Shown here: positions 1-5,334 of the stretch, one piece after another
Position numbering within the stretch: position 1 is the stretch's first letter
How the letters are laid out: each line of letters begins with the position of its first letter
From: Verrucomicrobiia bacterium
Lineage (GTDB): Bacteria > Verrucomicrobiota > Verrucomicrobiia > Limisphaerales > UBA1319
Direction of reading: 5' to 3'
Length of the DNA: 5,747 bases
Assembly (NCBI GenBank): GCA_017880715.1
Contig: JADGRT010000217.1
Location: 1 to 5,747 of the forward strand
Notes under the pieces: generated by a model
Told to the model about the DNA's origin: nothing
Database searches by the model: none
What the model saw: the letters and a program-made list of their open reading frames with translations, nothing else
Program-made: the position numbers and the translations under genes

Positions 1-97
1 AAGCGCCAGAGGACTGGCGCAGTCCAAAAGCTGGCGCCCGCTCGCACCGGCCGTGAATTCGCGAAGCGTTTTGGACTGCGCCAGTCCTCTGGCGCTT
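1..97. repeat. Nested long inverted repeat (REP/cruciform-type intergenic element)
   Basis: Bases 1-29 are the exact reverse complement of 69-97. With one bulged base (68) the pairing extends to 30-32 with 65-67, leaving a loop of about 32 bases. Each arm is itself a small palindrome: GCGCCAG (3-9) pairs with CTGGCGC (14-20) across the loop AGGA, and GCGCCAG (78-84) pairs with CTGGCGC (89-95) across TCCT. A third CTGGCGC lies at 31-37. The inner region holds further short palindromes (GGCGCC 33-38, GAATTC 55-60, TTCGCGAA 58-65). The element lies 3' of the minus-strand TIM-barrel gene and touches the window edge, so its outer limit is unknown. It could fold as a hairpin in RNA or extrude as a cruciform in DNA. 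I see no T tract that would make it a normal intrinsic terminator. From memory, similar GCGCCAGAGGACTGGCGC units recur in verrucomicrobial genomes, but this is unverified. Confidence 0.85.
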
Positions 98-204
98 TCC
101 GATGACCATGAAATCTTAGTGACATTGGACGAGGACGCGCTCCTTGGATTGTAGCTTGGTCGCTCTGTGCCTTTGCGTCTTTTACCCTTCGCGTTAAAAT
201 CCAC
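98..204. other. Gene-free spacer downstream of the minus-strand operon
   Basis: I find no RNA gene, convincing ORF or canonical terminator here. The stretch contains a short tandem-like GGACGAGGACG (127-137) and a T/C-rich segment running into GCGTTAAAAT just before the end of the TIM-barrel gene. Together with the palindrome to its left it makes a little over 200 gene-free bases. Where transcripts of the minus-strand operon end is not evident. Confidence 0.5.
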
Positions 205-1116
205 TTAACTGGCCAGGATGCGATCCATCAATTCGGCGATGGTTTTAAGCCGCTGCGCGTCGCCGCCGGATATTTCGGCGATGAGCCAGCCCTGGTAGCC
301 GATGTCATCGAGGGCCTTCATGACAGCGGGCCAGTCGCAATCGCCGGCGAGCAGTTCCACGTCGAAGCCTTTCCACAGGCCTTCCTTGTCGCGTTTGGAG
401 CGGCTGAATTCCTTGACGTGGACCTTGGCAATGCGTTTGCCCAGAATGCGGATCCATTGTTCCGGCCAGCCGTAATTGACAATGTTGCCCACGTCAAAGT
501 GCCAGCCGACGCGCGGGCTGTTGAATTCATCGACGTAGCGCGCGGCTTCGAGCGGGCTGAGCAGGAATTGGTTCCAGACGTTTTCGATGGCAATGGTGAC
601 GCCCAGTTCCTCGGCCAGGGGCACGACTTTGCGAATCTCGGCCTGGGAGCGGGTGTAAGCGTCGGCGTAGGAGACCTCTTTTTTAACCACGGCCGGCACC
701 AGCAGCACGGAGGTGCAGCCCAGTTTTTTCGCGTCACGCAGGGCGGTTTTGAGTCCTTCGACTCCGCGGGCGCGCACCTCAGGATTGGGATCCGAGAGGG
801 GGCTGCTCCAGTGCGCCGAGTTCATCACGCTGGCGATTTCCAGGCCGGTGGCGTCGCGGGCCTTGAGGATTTCATCGACGCTCAAATCGCTCGGGCTGCT
901 GACTTCGAGGCCGTCAAAGCCGGTTTCTTTCGCCAATTTAAACTTGTCGGCAATCGATTGATTGCCCGAGATCATCCCGAGATGAATGGCCTTTTTGAGA
1001 CGACGCTTCGCATTGTCGGCGGCGAAAAGCTGGGTTCCCAGCATGGGCAGCGAGGCCAGCGCCAGGGTGGCGCCGGCGCCTCTAACAAAATCGCGGCGGG
1101 TCAAGGAGGTTTTCAT
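205..1116 (-). CDS. Tat-exported sugar phosphate isomerase/epimerase-like TIM-barrel protein
   Basis: Predicted 303-residue member of the xylose isomerase-like TIM-barrel (AP endonuclease family 2) superfamily. Such proteins isomerise, epimerise or cleave sugars and keto-sugars using a divalent metal. A Tat signal is visible: TRRDFVRG at residues 6-13, then a hydrophobic stretch (about 14-31), so the mature protein (from about 35) should be periplasmic. Probable metal ligands follow the family pattern: E178 (in AIENVW), D208 (in GWHFDVGN), H233 (in KVHVKEF) and E281 (in IAEISGG). The ATG at 1116 was chosen because the open frame upstream of it (to 1293) lies inside the preceding gene and is low-complexity, while the Tat motif starts here. 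That ATG overlaps the preceding gene's TGA as ATGA, implying translational coupling. No Shine-Dalgarno sequence precedes it. The stop is TAA. The substrate cannot be read from sequence; the partner oxidoreductase suggests an oxidised sugar or cyclitol. The fold assignment is firm and the exact activity unknown. Confidence 0.9.
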   Translation of the reverse strand: MKTSLTRRDFVRGAGATLALASLPMLGTQLFAADNAKRRLKKAIHLGMISGNQSIADKFKLAKETGFDGLEVSSPSDLSVDEILKARDATGLEIASVMNSAHWSSPLSDPNPEVRARGVEGLKTALRDAKKLGCTSVLLVPAVVKKEVSYADAYTRSQAEIRKVVPLAEELGVTIAIENVWNQFLLSPLEAARYVDEFNSPRVGWHFDVGNIVNYGWPEQWIRILGKRIAKVHVKEFSRSKRDKEGLWKGFDVELLAGDCDWPAVMKALDDIGYQGWLIAEISGGDAQRLKTIAELMDRILAS

Positions 1117-2420
1117 ATAAACTTGGTTTGACCGGGCATGGCGACGGGCGGCACGGGCAGTGGCTGGTTCCAGTCGAACTTGGGCGGGCACAGATTTTCC
1201 TCCGAATTCAAGGCCTGTTCCCAGGTGATGGTTTGGCCCGTGTAGGCGGCCATGCGGCCCATGATGCCCATCATCGTGCTGTGGGCCATCCACTCGCCGT
1301 CATTGATGGGTTTGCCGGACCGGATCGAGGCAAACAATTCGTCATGTTCCACCTGGTACATATTCGGCTGGGGACCGCTGTATTCCCAGTTCTTCTCACC
1401 CGTGATTTTGTGGAGTTTACGGAAACCGCTAACCTGGCCGATGCCCTTGGAGCCCATGAGATAATCCGAATTATCGTTGGAGCAGCCGTCTTGCTGACGA
1501 CAGAACAGAAAGCCGCGGGCGCCGTCGGCGAACTCATACACCACCTCGAAATGATCGTAGATATGGCCGAATTCCGGCGCGACACGCACCTGGCGGCCGC
1601 CATGAGCCGTGGCTCGCACCGGCGTCGCGTCTTTCATGGCCCAAGCCATCTTATCGACGCTATGGATGGCCTGCTCGACCAGGTGATCGCCGGAGAGCCA
1701 GGTGAAGTAATACCAGTTGCGCATCTGCCATTGCATGTCCGTCCACTCGGGTTTGCGCGGATAAACCCAGATGCTGCTGGTATTATAGGTGGAATAGATG
1801 GCGCGGATGTCGCCAATGGCGCCATCGTGAACCTGCTGGAACACCGCGCGCTCAGCCGGGTTGTAGCGCCAGCAGAAGCCGGCGACGAGGGCGAGTTTCT
1901 TCGTTTTGGCCAGGGCGGCGCTGGCCATCACCGAGCGAAGTCCCGGGGCATCCGTGGCCATGGGTTTTTCGCAGAAAATATGTTTGCCGGCTTCGACCGC
2001 GGCTTTGAGATGAATCGGGCGGAAACCAGGAGGGGTCGCCAGAATTACGACATCCACACCGCTGCTGAGGACTTTCTGGTAGGCGTCGAAACCGACGAAA
2101 CAATGGTCGGGATCGACCTTTACCCGGTCCGGTTCGGCTTTTTTCAACTCACTTAGGCTTCCCTGAAGGCGGTTTTCATGGGCATCGCCCAGAGCGACCA
2201 GCACGACGTTTTTATCGGCTGCCAAAGCTTGCGTGGCGGCGCCCGTGCCGCGTCCGCCGCAGCCGATCAACCCCAACCGCAAGGTATCGCCGTTCTGGGC
2301 GAAGGACCGGGTGGGGAGGCCGAAATTGACCGCCAGGGCGCCCCCAAGCATGGCGGTGCTCGAGGTTTTGAGAAAATCACGGCGCGAAGTGGGTCGGGGA
2401 GTGGAATCAGGTGTGTTCAT
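1113..2420 (-). CDS. Tat-exported Gfo/Idh/MocA family oxidoreductase
   Basis: Predicted 435-residue NAD(P)-dependent oxidoreductase of the Gfo/Idh/MocA family, whose members oxidise or reduce sugars, inositols and related compounds. A Tat signal is present: SRRDFLKTS at residues 12-20, a hydrophobic core (about 21-36) and likely cleavage near residues 41-43. The Rossmann fold starts with LGLIGCGGRGTG (49-60), the dinucleotide-binding loop. EKP at 151-153 is the usual conserved triad of the family. GDHLVEQAIHSVD (244-256) carries the probable catalytic His253. The C-terminal half is the family's alpha/beta substrate domain. The ATG at 2420 was chosen over an in-frame ATG at 2468 because the Tat motif follows it closely and the upstream extension enters the promoter region. 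No Shine-Dalgarno sequence is visible. The gene is first in a two-gene unit: its TGA overlaps the ATG of the TIM-barrel gene by four bases. Exported members usually carry their cofactor folded in before Tat export (family knowledge). The substrate is not predictable. Confidence 0.93.
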   Translation of the reverse strand: MNTPDSTPRPTSRRDFLKTSSTAMLGGALAVNFGLPTRSFAQNGDTLRLGLIGCGGRGTGAATQALAADKNVVLVALGDAHENRLQGSLSELKKAEPDRVKVDPDHCFVGFDAYQKVLSSGVDVVILATPPGFRPIHLKAAVEAGKHIFCEKPMATDAPGLRSVMASAALAKTKKLALVAGFCWRYNPAERAVFQQVHDGAIGDIRAIYSTYNTSSIWVYPRKPEWTDMQWQMRNWYYFTWLSGDHLVEQAIHSVDKMAWAMKDATPVRATAHGGRQVRVAPEFGHIYDHFEVVYEFADGARGFLFCRQQDGCSNDNSDYLMGSKGIGQVSGFRKLHKITGEKNWEYSGPQPNMYQVEHDELFASIRSGKPINDGEWMAHSTMMGIMGRMAAYTGQTITWEQALNSEENLCPPKFDWNQPLPVPPVAMPGQTKFI

Positions 2421-2453
2421 GATAATGGCAATAAGTTCGATGGTTTGGCTAAC

Positions 2454-2482
2454 AGGGTAATCCCCCATTGCTTGGCGGTCAA
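2454..2482 (-). promoter_or_regulatory. Candidate sigma70-type promoter for the oxidoreductase operon
   Basis: On the minus strand TTGACC (2482-2477; five of six matches to TTGACA) is followed after exactly 17 bases by TACCCT (2459-2454; three of six matches to TATAAT). Transcription would start near 2447, giving a leader of roughly 27 bases before the ATG at 2420. It sits directly downstream of the cytochrome gene's terminator, where an operon promoter is expected. The -10 box is weak, so this is a candidate only. Confidence 0.4.
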
Positions 2483-2490
2483 GCCGGCCG

Positions 2491-2525
2491 GAAAAGAAAA
2501 CGGCCGGTCCAGGCTGGACCGGCCG
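2491..2525 (-). terminator. Rho-independent terminator of the cytochrome c gene
   Basis: CGGCCGGTCC (2501-2510) and GGACCGGCCG (2516-2525) form a perfect 10-bp GC-rich stem with loop AGGCT. On the minus strand the stem is followed by TTTTCTTTTC (2500-2491), a near-continuous T tract. The hairpin begins about 35 bases past the cytochrome stop codon at 2561. Read on the plus strand there is no T tract after the stem, so it acts in one direction. It separates the cytochrome gene from the oxidoreductase operon. Confidence 0.9.
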
Positions 2526-2560
2526 CGTCGTCAGACTTGAATGCCTTGCAAGGCGCGGGC

Positions 2561-2884
2561 CTATTTATTCTTCAGACCACGGAGATGCGTCACGAGGGCT
2601 TTGATTTCGCCGTCGGTCATCTTATCGGCCATGGGTTTCATGTGGTTCTTTTCGTTCCCTTCCTTGATCGCCTTGAAGATGTCTTCATCCTTCAGGGTGT
2701 CTTGCACCTTCGGATCCGAGTAATCACGGACTTTGAATTTCTGACCCAGCGTGGTGTCGCCCTTGCCTTCGGGACCATGGCAGCTTTTGCAGTGTTTGAG
2801 GAAGTTGTCTTTGGCTTCGGCGGCGCGTGCGGTGGTAGCCATCAGGGCTAACGCGGCAATAATAACGATCGAGAGTTTCTTCAT
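2561..2884 (-). CDS. Secreted single-haem c-type cytochrome
   Basis: Predicted 107-residue cytochrome c, a small electron carrier expected in the periplasm. Residues 1-21 form a Sec signal peptide: MKK, a hydrophobic core (4-16), and A-R-A (19-21) as a signal peptidase I site. The haem-attachment motif is CKSCH at 32-36, with Cys32 and Cys35 as thioether ligands and His36 as axial ligand. The segment HMKPMADKMTDGEI (81-94) matches the usual distal Met region (M-x-P-x-x-x-x-[LM]-[ST]-D-x-E-I). Met82 is the likely sixth ligand, though Met85 and Met89 are nearby. The C-terminal helix ends at LRGLKNK. The length suits a class I soluble cytochrome. The ATG at 2884 starts the signal peptide directly; the stop is TAG. 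No Shine-Dalgarno sequence is visible. The gene is transcribed alone, ending in the terminator at 2491-2525. The redox partner is unknown; it could serve a terminal oxidase or a periplasmic dehydrogenase. Confidence 0.95.
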   Translation of the reverse strand: MKKLSIVIIAALALMATTARAAEAKDNFLKHCKSCHGPEGKGDTTLGQKFKVRDYSDPKVQDTLKDEDIFKAIKEGNEKNHMKPMADKMTDGEIKALVTHLRGLKNK

Positions 2885-3153
2885 AATGCTATTCTGAGAT
2901 CAGGTTGTGTTAAATTCGGTATTCGCAATGGGCACAGGGTCTAAATTAATTTTTCAGACAGCGCAAGTGTTTGTTTTCTGGTTTTTCATCGTTTCCCGCG
3001 CTTCGCCGGGCGCGACCTTCCGGCGAACGATCACCGGTTTTTTGCGCCTTTACTACTCAATGGACGACGGGGGCCGGGCGGGCATTCAATGCGTCCGGGG
3101 CGGGAGGTGATATTTTTATTTTCAAACCGGGCGAATTCACCATACTCCGGGCC
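2885..3153. promoter_or_regulatory. Divergent intergenic region between the cytochrome gene and purC
   Basis: Both flanking genes read outward, so promoters for both should lie in these 269 bases. I could not find a convincing -35/-10 pair on either strand. Visible elements are an AT-rich segment at about 2940-2955, an 8-bp hairpin (TTCGCCGG 3002-3009 with CCGGCGAA 3020-3027, 10-base loop), a T6 run at 3038-3043 that is too far from that hairpin for a classic terminator, and a TATTTTTATT segment (3111-3120) that could be a -10 region for purC with a leader of about 30 bases. No tRNA, sRNA or riboswitch fold was recognised. Confidence 0.35.
3103..3111 (+). promoter_or_regulatory. Strong Shine-Dalgarno-like sequence upstream of purC with no normal start codon
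   Basis: GGAGGTGAT is fully complementary to the 16S rRNA 3' end but lies 42 bases ahead of the purC ATG, too far to serve it. The only in-frame start-like codon at good spacing is ATT at 3118 (seven bases between), which would add 12 residues to PurC. ATT starts are very rare, and the family N-terminus supports the ATG at 3154. The match may be coincidental. Confidence 0.2.
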
Positions 3154-4044
3154 ATGCGAAACGAACCCCTGCTCCAACTGGATTTGCCTGGCATTCGGAA
3201 GTTTAAAACCGGCAAGGTGCGCGAAGTGTTCGATTTGGGCGAGCATTTGCTGATTGTGGCCACGGATCGCATCTCGGCGTTTGACTGCGTTTTACCCAAC
3301 GGAATTCCCCGGAAAGGCGAGGTGCTCACCCAGTTGTCGCATTTCTGGCTCGATCAGACCCGGGACCTCGTTCCCAACCACCGCGTGGCCGGGCCGGACG
3401 ATCCCCTGCCGTTATCGCTCCAAGCGTTTGCGCCGGTCCTCGATCGCCGGAGCATGATCGTGAAAAAAGCCCAGCCCCTGGCCATCGAATGCGTCGTGCG
3501 CGGCTATCTGGCGGGATCCGGCTGGAAGGAATACCGGGCGCAACAAACGGTGTGCGGCCTCAAGCTGCCGGCGGGATTGAAGGAATCGGATCCGCTGCCC
3601 GAACCGATTTTTACGCCCTCGACCAAGGCTGAAGCCGGTCACGACGAGAACATCTCCTTTGCCCAGGCGGCCCGGGCAGTGGGAGCGGATTTGGCCGAAG
3701 CGGCCCGCACGGCGAGCCTGAAGCTTTACCGCTTCGCGCGGGACTATGCCCGCCAGCGCGGCATCATCATCGCCGACACAAAATTCGAATTTGGGATTTT
3801 CGATGGCCGGCTCATTCTTATTGACGAGGTGCTGACCCCCGATTCCTCGCGGTTCTGGCCGGCGGCTCAATACGAGCCGGGACACAGCCAGCCGAGCTTC
3901 GACAAACAGTTTGTGCGCGATTATCTGGAAACGCTGGATTGGAATAAGACGCCGCCGGCGCCAAGACTTCCAGACGAGGTGGTGACTAAAACCGCGGCGA
4001 AATATGGGGAGGCCTACACGCGGCTGACCGGGCGAGCGGTATAG
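3154..4044 (+). CDS. purC: Phosphoribosylaminoimidazole-succinocarboxamide synthase (SAICAR synthetase)
   Basis: Cytoplasmic enzyme of de novo purine synthesis that joins CAIR and L-aspartate with ATP to make SAICAR. The predicted 296 residues match the longer, yeast ADE1-like form (about 300) rather than the roughly 240-residue E. coli-type form. The N-terminal ATP-binding region reads GKVREVFDLGEHLLIVATDR at 20-39, followed by ISAFD. Family signature 1 is at 108-123 (PLAIECVVRGYLAGSG) and signature 2 at 205-214 (IIADTKFEFG). DEVLTPDSSRFWP (224-236) is the conserved C-terminal segment. The ATG at 3154 was chosen because the in-frame extension back to 2971 is unlike the family and runs through the intergenic region. 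There is no Shine-Dalgarno sequence next to the ATG. The stop is TAG. The next gene on the strand, tgt, is 156 bases away and not functionally linked to it. No other pur genes are in the window, so purC is not in a purine operon here, at least on this side. Confidence 0.97.
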   Translation: MRNEPLLQLDLPGIRKFKTGKVREVFDLGEHLLIVATDRISAFDCVLPNGIPRKGEVLTQLSHFWLDQTRDLVPNHRVAGPDDPLPLSLQAFAPVLDRRSMIVKKAQPLAIECVVRGYLAGSGWKEYRAQQTVCGLKLPAGLKESDPLPEPIFTPSTKAEAGHDENISFAQAARAVGADLAEAARTASLKLYRFARDYARQRGIIIADTKFEFGIFDGRLILIDEVLTPDSSRFWPAAQYEPGHSQPSFDKQFVRDYLETLDWNKTPPAPRLPDEVVTKTAAKYGEAYTRLTGRAV

Positions 4045-4144
4045 AGACGGAGCCACTGAATGGGCCCTGTGGGTGGGTGCGCTGAGCCTGGCCGGATTGC
4101 GCTACCGCCGGCAGCTTTCCGGTTGGCTGCAACCGGCCCATTGA
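4028..4144 (+). other. Start-less open frame with a membrane-like C-terminal segment (possible gene remnant)
   Basis: Between purC and tgt, a frame open for 38 codons between stops (4025-4027 and 4142-4144) encodes a peptide ending in WALWVGALSLAGLRYRR plus about ten residues. The pattern of a hydrophobic run followed by arginines resembles a C-terminal membrane anchor or sorting tail. It contains no ATG, and its first part overlaps the 3' end of purC. In GC-rich DNA an open frame this short may be chance. I do not recognise a family. Confidence 0.15.
4119..4136 (+). other. Stem-loop upstream of tgt
   Basis: CCGGTTG (4119-4125) pairs perfectly with CAACCGG (4130-4136) around the loop GCTG. 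An alternative, mutually exclusive pairing is GCAGC (4111-4115) with GCTGC (4126-4130). No T tract follows, so it is not a canonical intrinsic terminator for purC. It does not resemble the preQ1 riboswitch pattern I would look for near queuosine genes. Its role, if any, is unknown. Confidence 0.35.
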
Positions 4145-4200
4145 AGCGCGGCGCGATTTCAGTTTGTTCAAGCATCCCCTTTCCTGTTTAACTGCGGGCG

Positions 4201-5334
4201 ATGTTTGAATTGCTCAAAACCGATCCTGGCAGCAAGGCCCGTTTGGGCCGCCTAACCACCAGCCACGGAGTCATCGAAACTCCCATCTTCATGCCCGTGG
4301 GCACCCAAGGCAGCGTCAAAGCGCTCGATCCACGCGAACTGCACGAGATGGGGACCCAGATCATCCTGGGAAATACCTATCATTTGAGCATTCGACCCGG
4401 CATGGAAATCATCCGGGGCGCGGGCGGCCTGCACCAGTTCATCAACTGGCACAAGCCCATCCTGACCGATAGCGGTGGTTTCCAGGTCTTCAGCCTGGCC
4501 AAGCTTCGGAAGATCAAACCCCACGGCGTGGAATTCCGTTCGCATTTGGATGGATCTTTGTTGTTTCTCGGGCCGAAAGAAGCCATGGCCATTCAGCGTG
4601 ACCTGGGCTCGGATATTGCCATGGTATTCGATGAATGTCCGCCGCACGACTGCGCGCCGCGGGAAGTGCGGGCCGCCGTGGAACGAACCCTTCGCTGGGC
4701 GCGCGCCTGCCGCGAGCAGCCCCGCGCGGCGGGACAGTTGGTGTATGGGATTGTGCAGGGCGGCAGCCACGCCGCGTTGCGCGAAGAATGCGCCAAGACG
4801 CTCGTGGCGATGGCATTCGACGGCTACGCCATCGGCGGGGTGAGCGTCGGCGAGCCCGAGCCGGAAATGATGCTGGCCGTGGAATACACCGAGCCCTTCC
4901 TGCCGGCGAACCAACCCCGGTACGCCATGGGCCTGGGCACGCCGGCGCAACTGGTCGAGCTGGTGGCGCGCGGGATGGACATGTTCGATTGCGTGCTGCC
5001 CACCCGCGTGGCGCGCAATGGCACCGCCTTCACCAGCCTGGGCACGGTCAACATCAAGGCGGGTTTCAATAAAGCCGATTGGCGGCCCATTGAAGCGGGT
5101 TGCGAATGCTTCGCCTGCCGCCACTTTTCGCGCGCTTATCTGAGGCACCTGCTGAACGTAAACGAGATTCTGGGATTGCGCATGGTGAGCGTCCATAACA
5201 GTTATATGTATTTGAAACTGATGAGCGACATCCGAACCCACTTGTCGGCGGGCACGTTCAGCGAGTTCCGCCGGCAGTTTGTGGCCGGATACGTGCCCTC
5301 CCGCCGGTTGCGGCTCGGACAGGCCAAGGAATAA
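4201..5334 (+). CDS. tgt: tRNA-guanine transglycosylase (queuine/preQ1 tRNA-ribosyltransferase)
   Basis: Swaps guanine-34 for the queuosine precursor preQ1 in the anticodon of tRNAs with GUN anticodons (Asp, Asn, His, Tyr), in the cytoplasm. The predicted 377 residues match the bacterial family. Catalytic residues are visible by motif: D90 in TDSGGFQVF (general acid/base) and D263 in MDMFDCVLPTR (nucleophile). D144 and C146 in FDECPPHD and Q186 in GIVQGG form the base-recognition pocket. GGVSVGE (212-218) keeps the bacterial valine (V216), and C146 is also bacterial-type, so the substrate should be preQ1 rather than queuine. Zinc ligands are C301, C303, C306 (C-x-C-x-x-C) and H332 in VHNSY. 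The N-terminus (MFELLKTDPGSKARLGRL) aligns from memory with known Tgt starts, which supports the ATG at 4201 despite the lack of a Shine-Dalgarno sequence. The C-terminus looks complete. The stop is TAA, and a different protein's coding sequence begins in the same frame at the very next codon. No queA, yajC or secD neighbours, often linked to tgt, are present. Confidence 0.98.
   Translation: MFELLKTDPGSKARLGRLTTSHGVIETPIFMPVGTQGSVKALDPRELHEMGTQIILGNTYHLSIRPGMEIIRGAGGLHQFINWHKPILTDSGGFQVFSLAKLRKIKPHGVEFRSHLDGSLLFLGPKEAMAIQRDLGSDIAMVFDECPPHDCAPREVRAAVERTLRWARACREQPRAAGQLVYGIVQGGSHAALREECAKTLVAMAFDGYAIGGVSVGEPEPEMMLAVEYTEPFLPANQPRYAMGLGTPAQLVELVARGMDMFDCVLPTRVARNGTAFTSLGTVNIKAGFNKADWRPIEAGCECFACRHFSRAYLRHLLNVNEILGLRMVSVHNSYMYLKLMSDIRTHLSAGTFSEFRRQFVAGYVPSRRLRLGQAKE

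Noticed and set aside
1..97. CRISPR array or tRNA gene at the palindromic left edge
   Set aside because: There are only two inverted arms with no direct repeats and spacers, and no cloverleaf or T-loop sequence.
1097..1116. AAGGAGGT on the plus strand near 1103-1110, a Shine-Dalgarno look-alike
   Set aside because: On the coding minus strand it is simply codons 3-5 of the TIM-barrel gene, and no plus-strand gene starts after it.
418..1131. 237-codon plus-strand open frame opposite the TIM-barrel gene
   Set aside because: Antisense shadow; no domain or signal is recognisable and the minus-strand protein is complete.
1117..1293. N-terminal extension of the TIM-barrel protein to an ATG at 1293
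   Set aside because: It lies inside the upstream gene, is His/Gly/Pro-rich, and would bury the Tat signal 60 residues in.
1128..2156. 342-codon plus-strand open frame opposite the Gfo/Idh/MocA gene
   Set aside because: Antisense shadow in GC-rich codons; the minus strand encodes a complete family protein.
3002..3043. Hairpin plus T6 run as a terminator in the purC upstream region
   Set aside because: The T run is 10 bases from the stem, and no plus-strand gene lies upstream that would need it.
2971..3153. N-terminal extension of PurC
   Set aside because: The 61 extra residues are unlike SAICAR synthetases and correspond to the intergenic region.
3412..4056. 214-codon minus-strand open frame opposite purC
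   Set aside because: Antisense shadow of a well-conserved enzyme.
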